Shown: positions 16,912 through 25,711, counted from the stretch's first letter. The stretch is DNA of 64,000 nucleotides from Cypionkella sp. (GCF_030652235.1 NZ_JAUSBA010000045.1:1-64000); one strand, 5' to 3'. Notes: a model not told the origin generated them from the sequence alone. A program made the numbers and translations.

Positions 16912-18003
16912 TTAAACCGCCAGCGACACCTTGCCCATCGGATGCGAGCAACAGGCCAAGATATAGCCCTCGGCAATATCGTCATCCGAGATACCGCCGT
17001 TGTGCACCATATGCACATCGCCGGAAAGCTTCTTCACCTTACAGGTCCCGCACAGCCCGAACGTGCAGCCCGACGGGATGTTCAGCCCCGACCGCTTTGC
17101 AACAGCCAATACCGTATCCGTCTCATCACAAGCCGCAACCACACCGCTATCCGCAAAGGTGATTTCAGCCACCGCCCCATCAACCGGAGAGATATCATCC
17201 AGCACTGGCGCTTCAGCCTCGGTCAAAACCGCCAGCCCAAAGCTTTCCTGATGATAGCGCGCCATGTCATAGCCAAGGCTCTGCAACATCTCGCGCACCG
17301 CCTGCATGAACGGCTCTGGCCCGCAGCAGAACACTTCGCGCTCCAGATAATCCGGCGCCATCAGCCCCAGCATGATCTGGCTCAAGCGCCCCCGGAACCC
17401 CGGCCAAGCCCGGAACGGATCAGATTCCTCAACCGTGAAACGCAACTGTAACCCCGGCACGCGGTTGGAAAACTGCTCCAACCGCTCGCGGAAAATGATC
17501 TCAGACGGGCGACGGGCGGCATGCACGAACACGATGTCCGGCATCTGCCCCGAATCCCACGCCCAAGTCGTCATCGACATCATCGGCGTGATGCCCGACC
17601 CAGCCGAGATCATCAGATATTTCTGCGCCGGATGGCGGTGAAAGCTGAAAATCCCTGCCGGCCCAAATGCCTTGATCTGCATCCCCGGCTTCAGATGATC
17701 CAACATCCAGCGCGTGCCGATAGACGTGCTTTGCGCCTTCACCGTGATCGAAATCGACAACGGCCGCGAGGGCGAGGACGAAATCGTATAGGTCCGCTGC
17801 ACATTGCCCTTGGCCCCCTTCTTCGGGTCCACGGGCAGATCTAACGTGATAAACTGCCCCGGCTGGTAATCAAACCAAGCCCCGTTCGGCGCGCGAAAGG
17901 TGAAACTGGCGGTGTCGTCATTCTCTGGCACCACCATCGCACATTCCAGCATCTGGCTGTCATTCCACGGTGCGACTTCCCAGTTCAGGCTTTTCTTCGC
18001 CAT
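16912..18003 (-). CDS. gbcB: Glycine betaine monooxygenase, reductase subunit
   Basis: 363-aa flavo-iron-sulfur reductase that passes electrons from NAD(P)H to the Rieske oxygenase GbcA. It has an FAD domain with RTYTISSSPSRP, an NAD-binding part (KYLMISAGSGITPMMSM and the late FCCGPEPFMQAV block), and a C-terminal plant-type 2Fe-2S ferredoxin domain with CTFGLCGTCKV and the distal cysteines in YILACCSHP. The ATG at 18003 lies 3 bp after the gbcA stop. The domain order FAD-NAD-ferredoxin and the pairing with GbcA support the assignment. Carnitine or stachydrine monooxygenase reductases are related alternatives. Confidence 0.88.
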   Translation of the reverse strand: MAKKSLNWEVAPWNDSQMLECAMVVPENDDTASFTFRAPNGAWFDYQPGQFITLDLPVDPKKGAKGNVQRTYTISSSPSRPLSISITVKAQSTSIGTRWMLDHLKPGMQIKAFGPAGIFSFHRHPAQKYLMISAGSGITPMMSMTTWAWDSGQMPDIVFVHAARRPSEIIFRERLEQFSNRVPGLQLRFTVEESDPFRAWPGFRGRLSQIMLGLMAPDYLEREVFCCGPEPFMQAVREMLQSLGYDMARYHQESFGLAVLTEAEAPVLDDISPVDGAVAEITFADSGVVAACDETDTVLAVAKRSGLNIPSGCTFGLCGTCKVKKLSGDVHMVHNGGISDDDIAEGYILACCSHPMGKVSLAV

Positions 18004-18006
18004 GAT

Positions 18007-19245
18007 CTACTCCGCCGCCAGCGCGGGTTTGGGCGCCGTCCGCGCGGTCATCGTGTTGCAATACCAATCGACAAACTGAATCACGCCTTCTTCTTGAATC
18101 GTCGAATAGGGGCCAGGCTCATAGGCAGGCGACAGAATACCCTTCTGGTTTTCTTCCACCACCTGACGATCCTCGTCATTGGTGTGCATCCACACGTCGG
18201 TCAGGCGGGCCAGATCATAATCCACACCCTCAACCGCATCCTTATGCACCAGCCAAGTCGTCGTCACCTGCGTTTGGGTGGCGGAAATCGGCAGCACCCG
18301 GAAGGTGATCGCATGATCGCCAAGGAAGTGGTTCCAAGTGTTCGGATAGTGGTAAAACAGCAAACTGCCCGCATCATTGAACGGCATCGTTCCCAAGCGC
18401 TTGGCCACCGCCGCCTTGGTGTCCATCGTGTAGCTTTCGGCGTTGTTCAACAACGGCACCCGCGCCAACCGCCACTGCATCGCCGCATCATGAGTGAACC
18501 GAGACGGCAACCCCGCCGCCTCACACCGCGTCCAATGCGCCAAAATCTCGGGGCTGGCCTCATTCGGCCCATTCATCGCACCGATCTTCGGATTGTCCGA
18601 GAACGTCCGGCACAACGACGGATGCGCACCGCCACAATGATAACACTCGCGGTTGTTCTCGATCACCAGCTTCCAGTTGCCGTTCTCGACGATGGTCGAA
18701 GAAAACGCCACTTTGGCATCCTTCAGACCCGACGGTGCCAGATACTTCATCGCGGTCTTGGCCAATTCCGCAATCGGGGGCGGCACCTGTGCAAGGCAGA
18801 TAAACACCATGCCGCCCAGATCGACGCAATGCAGCTTCTTCAAACCATGCTCGGCCGGGTTAAACCCCTCCTGCATATCCCGCGCATATTGCAACTTTCC
18901 GTCCAGATCATAGGTCCACTGGTGATACGGACAGACCAGCTTCGGCCCCGAACCCGTCTCTTTGGCGCACAACCTTTGCCCGCGATGCCGACACACGTTG
19001 TGAAACGCCCGGATCATGCCATCATTGCCGCGCGTCAACACCACCGGATAGGCGCCGACCTGCAGGGTCATAAACGCCCCGGCCCTCGGCAAGCCTGCGG
19101 CAGGGGTGGCAAACAACCACTCGCGGTAAAAGATCTGCGCCAGATCGGCGTTGTAAACGCCCTCATCGCAATAAAGCGCATGGCTCAGAGCATAATCCTT
19201 GCGGCGAGCGCCCAATTCAGCGTGGATTTCGGCGGGGTTCAACAT
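18007..19245 (-). CDS. gbcA: Glycine betaine monooxygenase, Rieske oxygenase subunit
   Basis: 412-aa Rieske non-heme iron oxygenase that demethylates glycine betaine to dimethylglycine with release of formaldehyde. The ATG at 19245 (MLNPAEIHAELG) follows a GAGGT ribosome site; an upstream in-frame start would lie in the riboswitch leader. Rieske cluster ligands are C85 and H87 (CRHRG) and C105 and H108 (CPYHQW). The mononuclear iron ligands fall in NNRECYHCGGAH (H203, H208). The block TTWLVHKDAVEGVDYDLARL is close to Pseudomonas GbcA as I recall it, which favours betaine over carnitine or aromatic substrates. It is the first gene after a cobalamin riboswitch. Confidence 0.9.
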   Translation of the reverse strand: MLNPAEIHAELGARRKDYALSHALYCDEGVYNADLAQIFYREWLFATPAAGLPRAGAFMTLQVGAYPVVLTRGNDGMIRAFHNVCRHRGQRLCAKETGSGPKLVCPYHQWTYDLDGKLQYARDMQEGFNPAEHGLKKLHCVDLGGMVFICLAQVPPPIAELAKTAMKYLAPSGLKDAKVAFSSTIVENGNWKLVIENNRECYHCGGAHPSLCRTFSDNPKIGAMNGPNEASPEILAHWTRCEAAGLPSRFTHDAAMQWRLARVPLLNNAESYTMDTKAAVAKRLGTMPFNDAGSLLFYHYPNTWNHFLGDHAITFRVLPISATQTQVTTTWLVHKDAVEGVDYDLARLTDVWMHTNDEDRQVVEENQKGILSPAYEPGPYSTIQEEGVIQFVDWYCNTMTARTAPKPALAAE

Positions 19246-19326
19246 CTGGCACCTCGTAGGTCCACGCCTCCCGCGGGGACAGTTGCATTGGCTGACCGGA
19301 GCATTCCGGCCGGGCTGGTCGTCTCG

Positions 19327-19505
19327 GTGCAAGGCTGGTTTCCGGGCTGCGAAACTGGGCCAAACCGCCCCGCCGTGACACCTTCCCAGAGTATAAACCC
19401 CAGTGGCCTCCTGTCACAGCTTAAGTTTCCTCACCGTTGCGGGGGCAGCGCCGGCATTGCACCGGCTTCCCAATTCTCCATCCTTGCGAATGACACCTTG
19501 CAAAG
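19327..19505 (-). promoter_or_regulatory. Cobalamin (B12) riboswitch upstream of gbcAB
   Basis: Read on the minus strand, the segment contains the conserved cobalamin aptamer parts in order. They are a P1 5' strand TTTGCAAGG (19504-19496), GGGAAgCCGGTGcAAtgCCGGcGCtGCCCCCGCaACGGTGAgg in pieces across about 19470-19432, and the B12 box AGCCCGGAAACCAGCC (19348-19333), which fits the consensus AGYCMGGAGACCKGCC with minor change. The 3' CCTTGCA (19334-19328) closes P1. An expression platform of about 80 nt separates it from gbcA, with a CCGGA/TCCGG hairpin near 19295-19310 and the GAGGT ribosome site near 19252. Confidence 0.9.
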
Positions 19506-19651
19506 CTCATAAATCACGGCCCCGCGTGTCGCGATAGCTTATTTGCGACCCCTGCCGATACGCCAAAGACGCCGCATGTTTTCACCGCGGATGCCAAGCC
19601 CAAGCGCCCGATTCGCAGGCAGCCCGCAGATGATCAAACCCGGAAACGACA

Positions 19652-19679
19652 AAGGCCCAACCGTTTCCGGTCGGGCCTT
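19652..19679 (-). terminator. Intrinsic terminator of tRNA-Lys
   Basis: On the minus strand a 12-bp stem (AAGGCCCGACCG / CGGTTGGGCCTT, one G-U pair) with a GAAA loop is followed by a U-containing run (TGTCGTTT). It begins about 10 nt after the tRNA 3' end. Confidence 0.75.
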
Positions 19680-19688
19680 AAGTTGTGG

Positions 19689-19764
19689 TGGTGAGCCGGA
19701 CGGGACTCGAACCTGTGACCCGCTGATTAAAAGTCAGCTGCTCTACCAACTGAGCTACCGGCCC
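19689..19764 (-). tRNA. tRNA-Lys (anticodon UUU), CCA encoded
   Basis: 76 nt including an encoded CCA. The acceptor stem GGGCCGG/CCGGCTC has one G-U pair. The D-arm contains TAGCTCAGTTGGTAGAGC. The anticodon stem-loop CTGACTTTTAATCAG places TTT as the anticodon, and the T-arm is CACAGGTTCGAGTCCCGTC with the universal GGTTCGA. It is transcribed away from dapF, and its terminator follows at 19652. Confidence 0.97.
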
Positions 19765-19860
19765 ACAACTGTTGCGCTGATTAGGTTGCGGGCCGGATGG
19801 GGTCAAGAGACAAAACGCGAGCCTCTGGCAAAAAGCTGCGCTGCGGCGTATATGCAGGCC

Positions 19861-20709
19861 ATGGAAAACGCCGTGAACAGCCCGAAAACCCCAAGTGCCA
19901 TTGCCTTCATGAAGATGCATGGCGCAGGAAATGATTTTGTGATCATCGACTCGCGGGGCCGCGAGGCTGTGGTCACGAAAGAATTGGCGCAAGCCTTGGG
20001 CGACCGTCACCGTGGCACCGGCTTTGACCAACTGGCCGAGATCAGCGATTCGCAAACCGCCGATTTCGCTTTGGATTTCTGGAACAGCGACGGCAGCCGC
20101 GCAGGCGCCTGCGGCAACGCCACCCGCTGCGTCTCCGATTACATGATGAATGAACTTGGCCGCGACGCCCTCACCCTGACCACCGAGCGCGGCCTCCTCC
20201 ACGCGATCCGCCTCGCCGATGGCCGCGTCTCGGTCAATATGGGGTCCCCCCAACTAGACTGGTCAGAAATCCCGCTGTCGCACGCGGTTGACACCCTAAA
20301 CCTGCCCCTTCCCGGCAATCCCGCCGCCGTGGGCATGGGCAACCCGCATTGCGTGTTCTTCGTCAAAGACGCCGAGGCGATCAACCTGACCATCGAAGGC
20401 CCCGGCACCGAGCATCACGAACTTTTCCCGCAGCGAACCAACGTCGAATTCGCCCATCTGATCGCCCCCGACTATCTGCGGGTGCGGGTATGGGAGCGTG
20501 GCGCAGGCATCACCCTCGCCTGTGGCTCTGGCACCTGCGCAACCGTGGTTGCAGCTCATCTGCGCGGCCTCACCGGGCGCTCTGTAACGGTCGAGGCTGA
20601 CGGCGGCACCCTGCACGTCGATTGGCGCGAGGATGGCGTCTGGCTGACCGGCCCCACAGCCCATATCTTCAACGGCACCCTCACCCCCGCCTTTCTGGCA
20701 GCCCTATGA
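19861..20709 (+). CDS. dapF: Diaminopimelate epimerase
   Basis: Converts LL- to meso-diaminopimelate for lysine and peptidoglycan synthesis. With the ATG at 19861 it is 282 aa; the ATG at 19909 ([10 protein letters not shown]) is an alternative that would match shorter homologues. Both active-site cysteines are present: C84 in GACGNATRC and C221 in [10 protein letters not shown]. Its stop overlaps the mtaB start by 4 bp. Confidence 0.95.
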   Translation: MENAVNSPKTPSAIAFMKMHGAGNDFVIIDSRGREAVVTKELAQALGDRHRGTGFDQLAEISDSQTADFALDFWNSDGSRAGACGNATRCVSDYMMNELGRDALTLTTERGLLHAIRLADGRVSVNMGSPQLDWSEIPLSHAVDTLNLPLPGNPAAVGMGNPHCVFFVKDAEAINLTIEGPGTEHHELFPQRTNVEFAHLIAPDYLRVRVWERGAGITLACGSGTCATVVAAHLRGLTGRSVTVEADGGTLHVDWREDGVWLTGPTAHIFNGTLTPAFLAAL

Positions 20710-21959
20710 ACGCCCCGATCTTCGCCACCCTCGGCTGCCGCCTGAATGCCTATGAAACTGAGGCGATGAAAGAACTCGCCGCCGCCGCAGGCATCGAGGG
20801 TGCCGTGGTGATCAACACCTGCGCCGTAACCGCCGAGGCCGTGCGCAAAGCCAAACAGGAAATCCGCAAACTCGCCCGCGAAAACCCCGGCGCACAGATC
20901 ATCGTCACCGGCTGCGCCGCCCAGACCGAGCCCGAAACCTTCGCCGCCATGGCCGAAGTCACCAAGGTCATAGGCAATACCGAGAAGATGCAGGCGGCAA
21001 CGTGGCAAAGCCTGAAAGCCCCCGACCTGATTGGCATCACCGAAAAAGTGCAAGTCGACGACATCATGTCGGTGAAAGAAACTGCAGGCCACCTGATCGA
21101 CGGCTTTGGCCGCCACCGCGCCTATGTCCAAGTGCAAAACGGCTGCGACCACCGCTGTACCTTCTGCATCATCCCCTACGGTCGCGGCAATTCGCGTTCC
21201 GTCCCCGCTGGCGTGGTGATCGAACAGATCAAACGCTTGGTCGATAAAGGCTTCAACGAAGTCGTCCTGACCGGAGTCGATCTCACCTCATGGGGTGCAG
21301 ACCTGCCCGCCACCCCGCGCTTGGGCGATCTGGTGATGCGTATCCTGCGCCTTGTCCCAGACCTTCCCCGCCTGCGGATCTCCTCCATCGACAGCATCGA
21401 AGCCGATGACGCCCTGATGGGGGCCATCGCCACCGAGCGCCGCCTGATGCCCCACCTGCACCTGTCGCTTCAAGCAGGCGACGACATGATCCTGAAACGC
21501 ATGAAGCGCCGCCACCTGCGCGACGACGCCATCCGCTTCTGCGAAGATGCCAAAAAACTCCGCCCCGACATGATCTTCGGTGCCGACATCATCGCAGGCT
21601 TCCCGACTGAAACCGAAGATATGTTCACCAACTCGCTGAAACTGGTTCAGGATTGCAACCTCACCTTCCTGCACGTCTTCCCATTCAGCCCCCGCAAAGG
21701 CACCCCCGCCGCCCGCATGCCGCAACTGCAAGGCCCCGAGATCAAAGCCCGGGCCGCCCGCCTCCGCGCCGCAGGCGATCTAACCCTATCCCGCCACCTC
21801 ACCGCCCAAGTAGGCCTGACCCACCGCATCCTGCTGGAAGGCCCCCGCCTGGGCCGCACCGAACAATTCACCGAAGTCAGCTTTGAAGCGGATCAACCCG
21901 AAGGCCAAATCCTTACCGCCACCATTCGTGGGGTGACGGGGAAGCGTTTGTTGGCCTAA
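20706..21959 (+). CDS. mtaB: tRNA N6-threonylcarbamoyladenosine(37) methylthiotransferase
   Basis: 417-aa radical-SAM methylthiotransferase that converts t6A37 to ms2t6A in ANN-decoding tRNAs, a set that includes tRNA-Lys(UUU) encoded just upstream. The N-terminal domain ligates one 4Fe-4S cluster through C11 ([10 protein letters not shown]), C39 and C70. The radical-SAM cluster is C147, C151 and C154 ([17 protein letters not shown]). The C-terminal part corresponds to the TRAM region. The N-terminal GCRLNAYET form distinguishes MtaB from MiaB and RimO. Translationally coupled to dapF. Confidence 0.92.
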   Translation: MNAPIFATLGCRLNAYETEAMKELAAAAGIEGAVVINTCAVTAEAVRKAKQEIRKLARENPGAQIIVTGCAAQTEPETFAAMAEVTKVIGNTEKMQAATWQSLKAPDLIGITEKVQVDDIMSVKETAGHLIDGFGRHRAYVQVQNGCDHRCTFCIIPYGRGNSRSVPAGVVIEQIKRLVDKGFNEVVLTGVDLTSWGADLPATPRLGDLVMRILRLVPDLPRLRISSIDSIEADDALMGAIATERRLMPHLHLSLQAGDDMILKRMKRRHLRDDAIRFCEDAKKLRPDMIFGADIIAGFPTETEDMFTNSLKLVQDCNLTFLHVFPFSPRKGTPAARMPQLQGPEIKARAARLRAAGDLTLSRHLTAQVGLTHRILLEGPRLGRTEQFTEVSFEADQPEGQILTATIRGVTGKRLLA

Positions 21960-21965
21960 GCGCAC

Positions 21966-21984
21966 GGTGGGTTGAAAACCCACC
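21966..21984. repeat. GGTGGGTT/AACCCACC hairpin after mtaB
   Basis: Perfect 8-bp stem with a 3-nt loop directly after the mtaB stop, inside the frequent bacterial intergenic word GTAGGGTGGGTTTTCAACCC (minus strand). It may help terminate or stabilise the dapF-mtaB transcript, but no U-run follows. Confidence 0.5.
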
Positions 21985-22027
21985 CTACGCCCTTCCTGAC
22001 AAGCCGCTTGCGCCGCGGATGTTGTAA

Positions 22028-22120
22028 GCCTCCGGCGGGGATATTTGAGCAGAGAGGATGACCAAAGAGTTCTCCCTGCTCTAACAATTTCACATTGGCC
22101 TAAATATCCCCGCCCGAGGC
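22028..22120. repeat. Dispersed GC-rich inverted repeat (GGGGATATTT family)
   Basis: The left arm CCTCCGGCGGGGATATTT (22029-22046) and the right arm AAATATCCCCGCCCGAGG (about 22102-22119) are imperfect complements. The spacer carries GAGCAGAGAGGATGACCAAAG, which recurs near 42628. The lead-in TTCACATTGGCCTAAATA before the right arm recurs exactly near 29159. The element sits in the 270-bp convergent gap between mtaB and the FAD oxidoreductase. Confidence 0.7.
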
Positions 22121-22229
22121 TTCCCCAGTCGCTGCAAACGCCGCGCCAAAAGTAAACGAAAAGTTAAGGACCACCATCTAACCACTTGATTTCAGATAAA
22201 TAGAACCTCTGTTCACGCGGGGACACCCC

Positions 22230-23255
22230 TCAAATTCGAAACCCCTCCGGAATCATGTCTCGCCCCTCCAGCACCAAATCCACCATCACTTCGGCCACTT
22301 TCGGCGCCATCCCAAACCCAATCTTAAACCCGCCATTAGCAACAAAATGCCCCGCCCGTCCCGGCCAAGCCCCTAATAAAGGCGCCCGAGTCTTTGCCCG
22401 AGGCCGCACCCCCGCCCATCTCTCCACCACCTCCGCCCCCGCCAGCACTGCCAAAGCCGCCACCGCCCGCGCGTGCAACGCCTCGACCTGATGATCCACC
22501 CCCAGATCATCCCAGACCACCTCAGACGTAGACCCCACCGCCACCGTTCCATCGACATGTGGCACCACATGCAGCCCATCGACAAACAACTGGGGCAACC
22601 CCTGCGCCGGGTAGCGCAGCGAAATCGCCTGTCCCTTCACACCACCGCCGACAACCCGCCCCAAATCCAAGCCCAAAGCCTCCAGCCCCGCCACCCCCGT
22701 CGCCCAGACAACAGGCCCAACCTCCGCAGCCTCCCCGACCACAACCTCCCCCCCCGCGCCCTCAATCGCCGCGACCAGCGCAGCGCAGCCCATCCGGGGA
22801 TGCAACCGCGCGCTCAAATTATCCTCCACCAACCACCCCGACGGGCTAACGGGCTCCCACGCCGCCCCCGTCGCAGGAACCACCCGCCACTCAGCCGCCC
22901 CCCGCCACAAAACTTCCGCCGCCTCCCCCCGCGCCCGCGCCAATTCGACCGCCGCCTGATCCACCAGAGGCTGCAATCGCCCAACCCGGCCGTAGCCGGA
23001 AACCAACCCCGACGCCGCCTCCACCGCCCTCCACCAGCCCGCCGCCATCAACAAACTGTCCAACTGAAACGCCTTCTTCACATTCCAGTTCTCCGGCACA
23101 TGCGGGCTCAGCGCGCCCACTACGCCACCCGAAGACCCCGCCCCCACCGCCACAGCCTCGATCACCCGCACCACCGCCCCCCGCCGTGCGGCTTCCCAAG
23201 CCACCGACAGCCCGAAAACCCCCGCACCGCGCACCGTCAGATCAACCCTTGCCAT
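22230..23255 (-). CDS. FAD-dependent oxidoreductase, probable stand-alone MnmC oxidase-type protein
   Basis: 341-aa protein of the D-amino acid oxidase fold. The dinucleotide-binding motif VRGAGVFGLSVAWEAARRG is at the N-terminus, followed by an acidic residue ending the second strand (VRVIEAV). The C-terminus has FVANGGFKIGFGMAPKVAEVMVDLV, typical of DAO-family enzymes. It is divergently transcribed from mnmD with only 40 bp between the start codons. In enterobacteria these two activities are fused as MnmC, whose FAD domain makes nm5U from cmnm5U in tRNA wobble position 34. That role is inferred from context; a glycine or D-amino acid oxidase role is possible. Codon usage is unusually rich in Gly, Val and Ala. 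Confidence 0.75.
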   Translation of the reverse strand: MARVDLTVRGAGVFGLSVAWEAARRGAVVRVIEAVAVGAGSSGGVVGALSPHVPENWNVKKAFQLDSLLMAAGWWRAVEAASGLVSGYGRVGRLQPLVDQAAVELARARGEAAEVLWRGAAEWRVVPATGAAWEPVSPSGWLVEDNLSARLHPRMGCAALVAAIEGAGGEVVVGEAAEVGPVVWATGVAGLEALGLDLGRVVGGGVKGQAISLRYPAQGLPQLFVDGLHVVPHVDGTVAVGSTSEVVWDDLGVDHQVEALHARAVAALAVLAGAEVVERWAGVRPRAKTRAPLLGAWPGRAGHFVANGGFKIGFGMAPKVAEVMVDLVLEGRDMIPEGFRI

Positions 23256-23295
23256 TCCGCCCTGCCTTGCCCATGGTCCGCCCGATCAAGGGCAT

Positions 23296-23961
23296 ATGAC
23301 AATGACCACTCCCTCACAATCAGCCCTGACGTGGCAAGACGGCGCAATCCCGGTCTCGACCCGCTTCGACGACCCGTATTTCTCCAAAAACGATGGCCTG
23401 TCCGAGACTCGCCATGTATTTCTGCAAGGCAACGACCTGCCCGCCCGGCTGACCCCCGGCTTTCACGTAGCTGAACTCGGCTTTGGCACCGGACTGAACC
23501 TGCTCGCCCTGTCGCTGATCACAAAAACCCCCACACGCTTCACCAGCTTTGAAGCCTTCCCTCTCGCCACCGCCGACATTGCCCGCGCCCTTGAGCACTT
23601 CCCCGAGGCCCGCGCAATAGCCGACCCTTTCCTCTCCGCCTGGAGCCTTGGCCAGACCCGCTTCCAACTCGGCCCCATCACCGCAGAAATCATTCTCGGC
23701 GACGCCCGAGAAACTCTCGCCGCATGGCCCCACAAAGCCGACGCATGGTTTCTCGATGGCTTTTCGCCTGCGAAAAACCCTGAACTCTGGTCGCCCGAAA
23801 TCCTGACCGAAGTCGCCCGCCACACCGCCCCGCAAGGCACCTTCGCCACCTACACCGCCGCAGGCCATGTCCGCCGCGCCTTGCAAGACGCAGGCTTCCA
23901 AGTGGAACGCCGCCCCGGCCATGGCAGCAAAAAACACATGTCCGCAGGAACCCTAAGATGA
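23296..23961 (+). CDS. mnmD: tRNA 5-methylaminomethyl-2-thiouridine methyltransferase
   Basis: 221-aa SAM-dependent methyltransferase equivalent to the N-terminal half of MnmC, making mnm5(s2)U34 from nm5(s2)U34. The SAM-binding motif is VAELGFGTGLNLLAL. The DUF752/MnmD signature AWFLDGFSPAKNPELWSPE and the ending VERRPGHGSKKHMSAGTLR are intact. The ATG at 23296 follows AAGGG. Its stop overlaps the next gene by 4 bp. Confidence 0.9.
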   Translation: MTMTTPSQSALTWQDGAIPVSTRFDDPYFSKNDGLSETRHVFLQGNDLPARLTPGFHVAELGFGTGLNLLALSLITKTPTRFTSFEAFPLATADIARALEHFPEARAIADPFLSAWSLGQTRFQLGPITAEIILGDARETLAAWPHKADAWFLDGFSPAKNPELWSPEILTEVARHTAPQGTFATYTAAGHVRRALQDAGFQVERRPGHGSKKHMSAGTLR

Positions 23962-24827
23962 ACAACCGCAAAGGCATCCTGCTGATGATCGCCGCCATCG
24001 CGGCCTTCGCCGTGCAAGACGCGTTGTCCCGCTTGCTCGCGGGCAACTACAACACGCTGATGGTGGTGATGATCCGCTATTGGGTGTTTGCCGCCTTCGT
24101 GATCACCCTTGCCTTGCGCCGCCCCGAGGGCATCCGCGCCGCGCTGCGCAGCCGCCGCCCCGCAGCCCAAGCCCTCCGCGCCACGCTGCTGGTGGTGGAA
24201 ATCTGCGTCATGGTCTATGCCTACACCCTGATCGGCCTGATCAACGCCCATGCGGTCTTTGCCGTGTGCCCGCTGATCGTCGTCGCCCTCTCTGGCCCGA
24301 TCCTTGGCGAGAAGCTCACTTGGCAACGCTGGGCCACCGTCGGCGTCGGCCTGATCGGCGTGTTGATCATCCTGCGCCCCGGCCAAGGCGTGTTCTCTTG
24401 GGCCGCGCTGCTCCCCCTCATCACCGCACTGTTCTTCGCCGCCTACAGTGTGCTGACCCGCCTCACCGCACGGGATGAGGCGTTTTTCCCCAGCTTTTTC
24501 TGGCCCGCTTTCTTGGGAGCTATCATGATGACCGCTCTCGGCCTGCCGCAGTGGCAACAGATCGAGGCCCAAGACTGGCCGATCTTCGCCACTTATGCCA
24601 CGATTTCCATCCTGTCGAACTGGCTGTTGCAAAAAACCTACCAAGTCGCCGAGGCCTCTGCCGTGCAACCCTTCGCCTATCTGCATTTCGTGTTCATCGC
24701 CTTGCTTGGCATCACCTTCTTTGACGAAGAACTCGCTCTTCCGGTGCTGATCGGCGCGGGCCTCATCATCGCGGCAGGCATCTATTCGCTGTGGCAGACC
24801 CGGTCGGCCCCTAAGGTATCCCTATGA
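23958..24827 (+). CDS. DMT-superfamily (EamA) transporter, first of a tandem pair
   Basis: 289-aa inner-membrane protein with ten predicted membrane segments in two EamA repeats. The second EamA block ends VAEASAVQPFAYLHFVFIALLGITFFDEEL, the usual signature. The start overlaps mnmD and the stop overlaps the following paralogue, so the three are one unit. The residues NTLMVVMIRYWVFAAFVITLALRRPEGIRAA recur in nearly the same form in the next gene, showing a tandem duplication. Substrate unknown; exporters of metabolites or amino acids are common in this family. Confidence 0.88.
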   Translation: MNNRKGILLMIAAIAAFAVQDALSRLLAGNYNTLMVVMIRYWVFAAFVITLALRRPEGIRAALRSRRPAAQALRATLLVVEICVMVYAYTLIGLINAHAVFAVCPLIVVALSGPILGEKLTWQRWATVGVGLIGVLIILRPGQGVFSWAALLPLITALFFAAYSVLTRLTARDEAFFPSFFWPAFLGAIMMTALGLPQWQQIEAQDWPIFATYATISILSNWLLQKTYQVAEASAVQPFAYLHFVFIALLGITFFDEELALPVLIGAGLIIAAGIYSLWQTRSAPKVSL

Positions 24828-25711
24828 AAACCGAACAGAACCTGAAACTTGGCATCTGGCTGATGGTGGCCAGCGCGGTGGTGTTCGCGCTACAAGACGG
24901 CATCTCGCGGCATTTGGGCGGCTCTTACAACGTCTATATGGTGGTGATGATCCGGTTCTGGGTGTTCGCCACCTTCGTCGTAGCCCTCGCCGCCCGCAGC
25001 CCCGGTGGGATCCGTGCCGCCACCCGTACCCGCTTTGCCCCCCAGCAAATCACCCGAGGCGTGATCTTGGTGGCTGAGGTCTGCGCCATGGTCTTCGCCT
25101 TCATCAATCTGGGCCTGATCCAAAGCCACGCGGTCTTCGCCTGCTATCCCTTGCTGGTCGCCGCCCTCTCTGGCCCGGTGCTGGGTGAGAAAGTCGGCTG
25201 GCGGCGCTGGACCGCCATCGCCATCGGCTTTGTCGGCGTGCTGATCATTCTAGAGCCCGGCTTTGCCGTGTTTTCACCTTGGGCGCTGATCCCCTTCATC
25301 AGCGCCTTCATGTTCGCGCTTTACGCCCTGCTCACCCGCTTTGTCGCCCGCAAAGACCCGGCCTCAGTGTCATTCTTCTGGACAGGCGTGATCGGAGCCG
25401 CCGCGATAACCCCGATTGGCCTATGGCACTGGCAACCGATGCTGCTGCAAGATTGGATCTGGATGGGCGCCCTCTGCTGCACCGCGATCATCGGCCACTG
25501 GCTGCTGATCAAAGCCTATGCCGTGGCCGAGGCCTCCGCAGTGCAACCCTTCGCCTATCTGCAACTGATGTTCATCGCCCTGCTCGGAGTGTTCCTGTTC
25601 GGAGAAACCCTCCGCCCCAATGTGGCCATCGGAGCCTGCGTCGTCGTCGCCGCCGGCCTGTTCACCCTCTGGCGGCAACGGGTGAAACACCAAGAACCGC
25701 CGCAGATTTAA
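24824..25711 (+). CDS. DMT-superfamily (EamA) transporter, second of a tandem pair
   Basis: 295-aa paralogue of the preceding protein, starting at the overlapping ATGA. It shares MVVMIRFWVFATFVVALAARSPGGIRAA and VAEASAVQPFAYLQLMFIALLGVFLFGE with its neighbour. The two may act singly or as a heterodimer; tandem coupled EamA genes are compatible with either. Substrate unknown. The unit ends in a 460-bp gap that opens with a GC-rich palindrome. Confidence 0.88.
   Translation: MKTEQNLKLGIWLMVASAVVFALQDGISRHLGGSYNVYMVVMIRFWVFATFVVALAARSPGGIRAATRTRFAPQQITRGVILVAEVCAMVFAFINLGLIQSHAVFACYPLLVAALSGPVLGEKVGWRRWTAIAIGFVGVLIILEPGFAVFSPWALIPFISAFMFALYALLTRFVARKDPASVSFFWTGVIGAAAITPIGLWHWQPMLLQDWIWMGALCCTAIIGHWLLIKAYAVAEASAVQPFAYLQLMFIALLGVFLFGETLRPNVAIGACVVVAAGLFTLWRQRVKHQEPPQI

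Noticed and set aside
16795-17451. 218-codon plus-strand frame starting in the hairpin array
   Set aside because: It runs through the hairpins and antisense to gbcB without any family sequence.
18094-19512. 472-codon plus-strand frame opposite gbcA and the riboswitch
   Set aside because: It is antisense to gbcA, which has intact Rieske and iron ligands; the frame would also run through the riboswitch.
22473-23474. 333-codon plus-strand frame opposite the FAD oxidoreductase
   Set aside because: It has a very high Arg/Pro/His content and no motif; the minus-strand frame has a clear dinucleotide fold.
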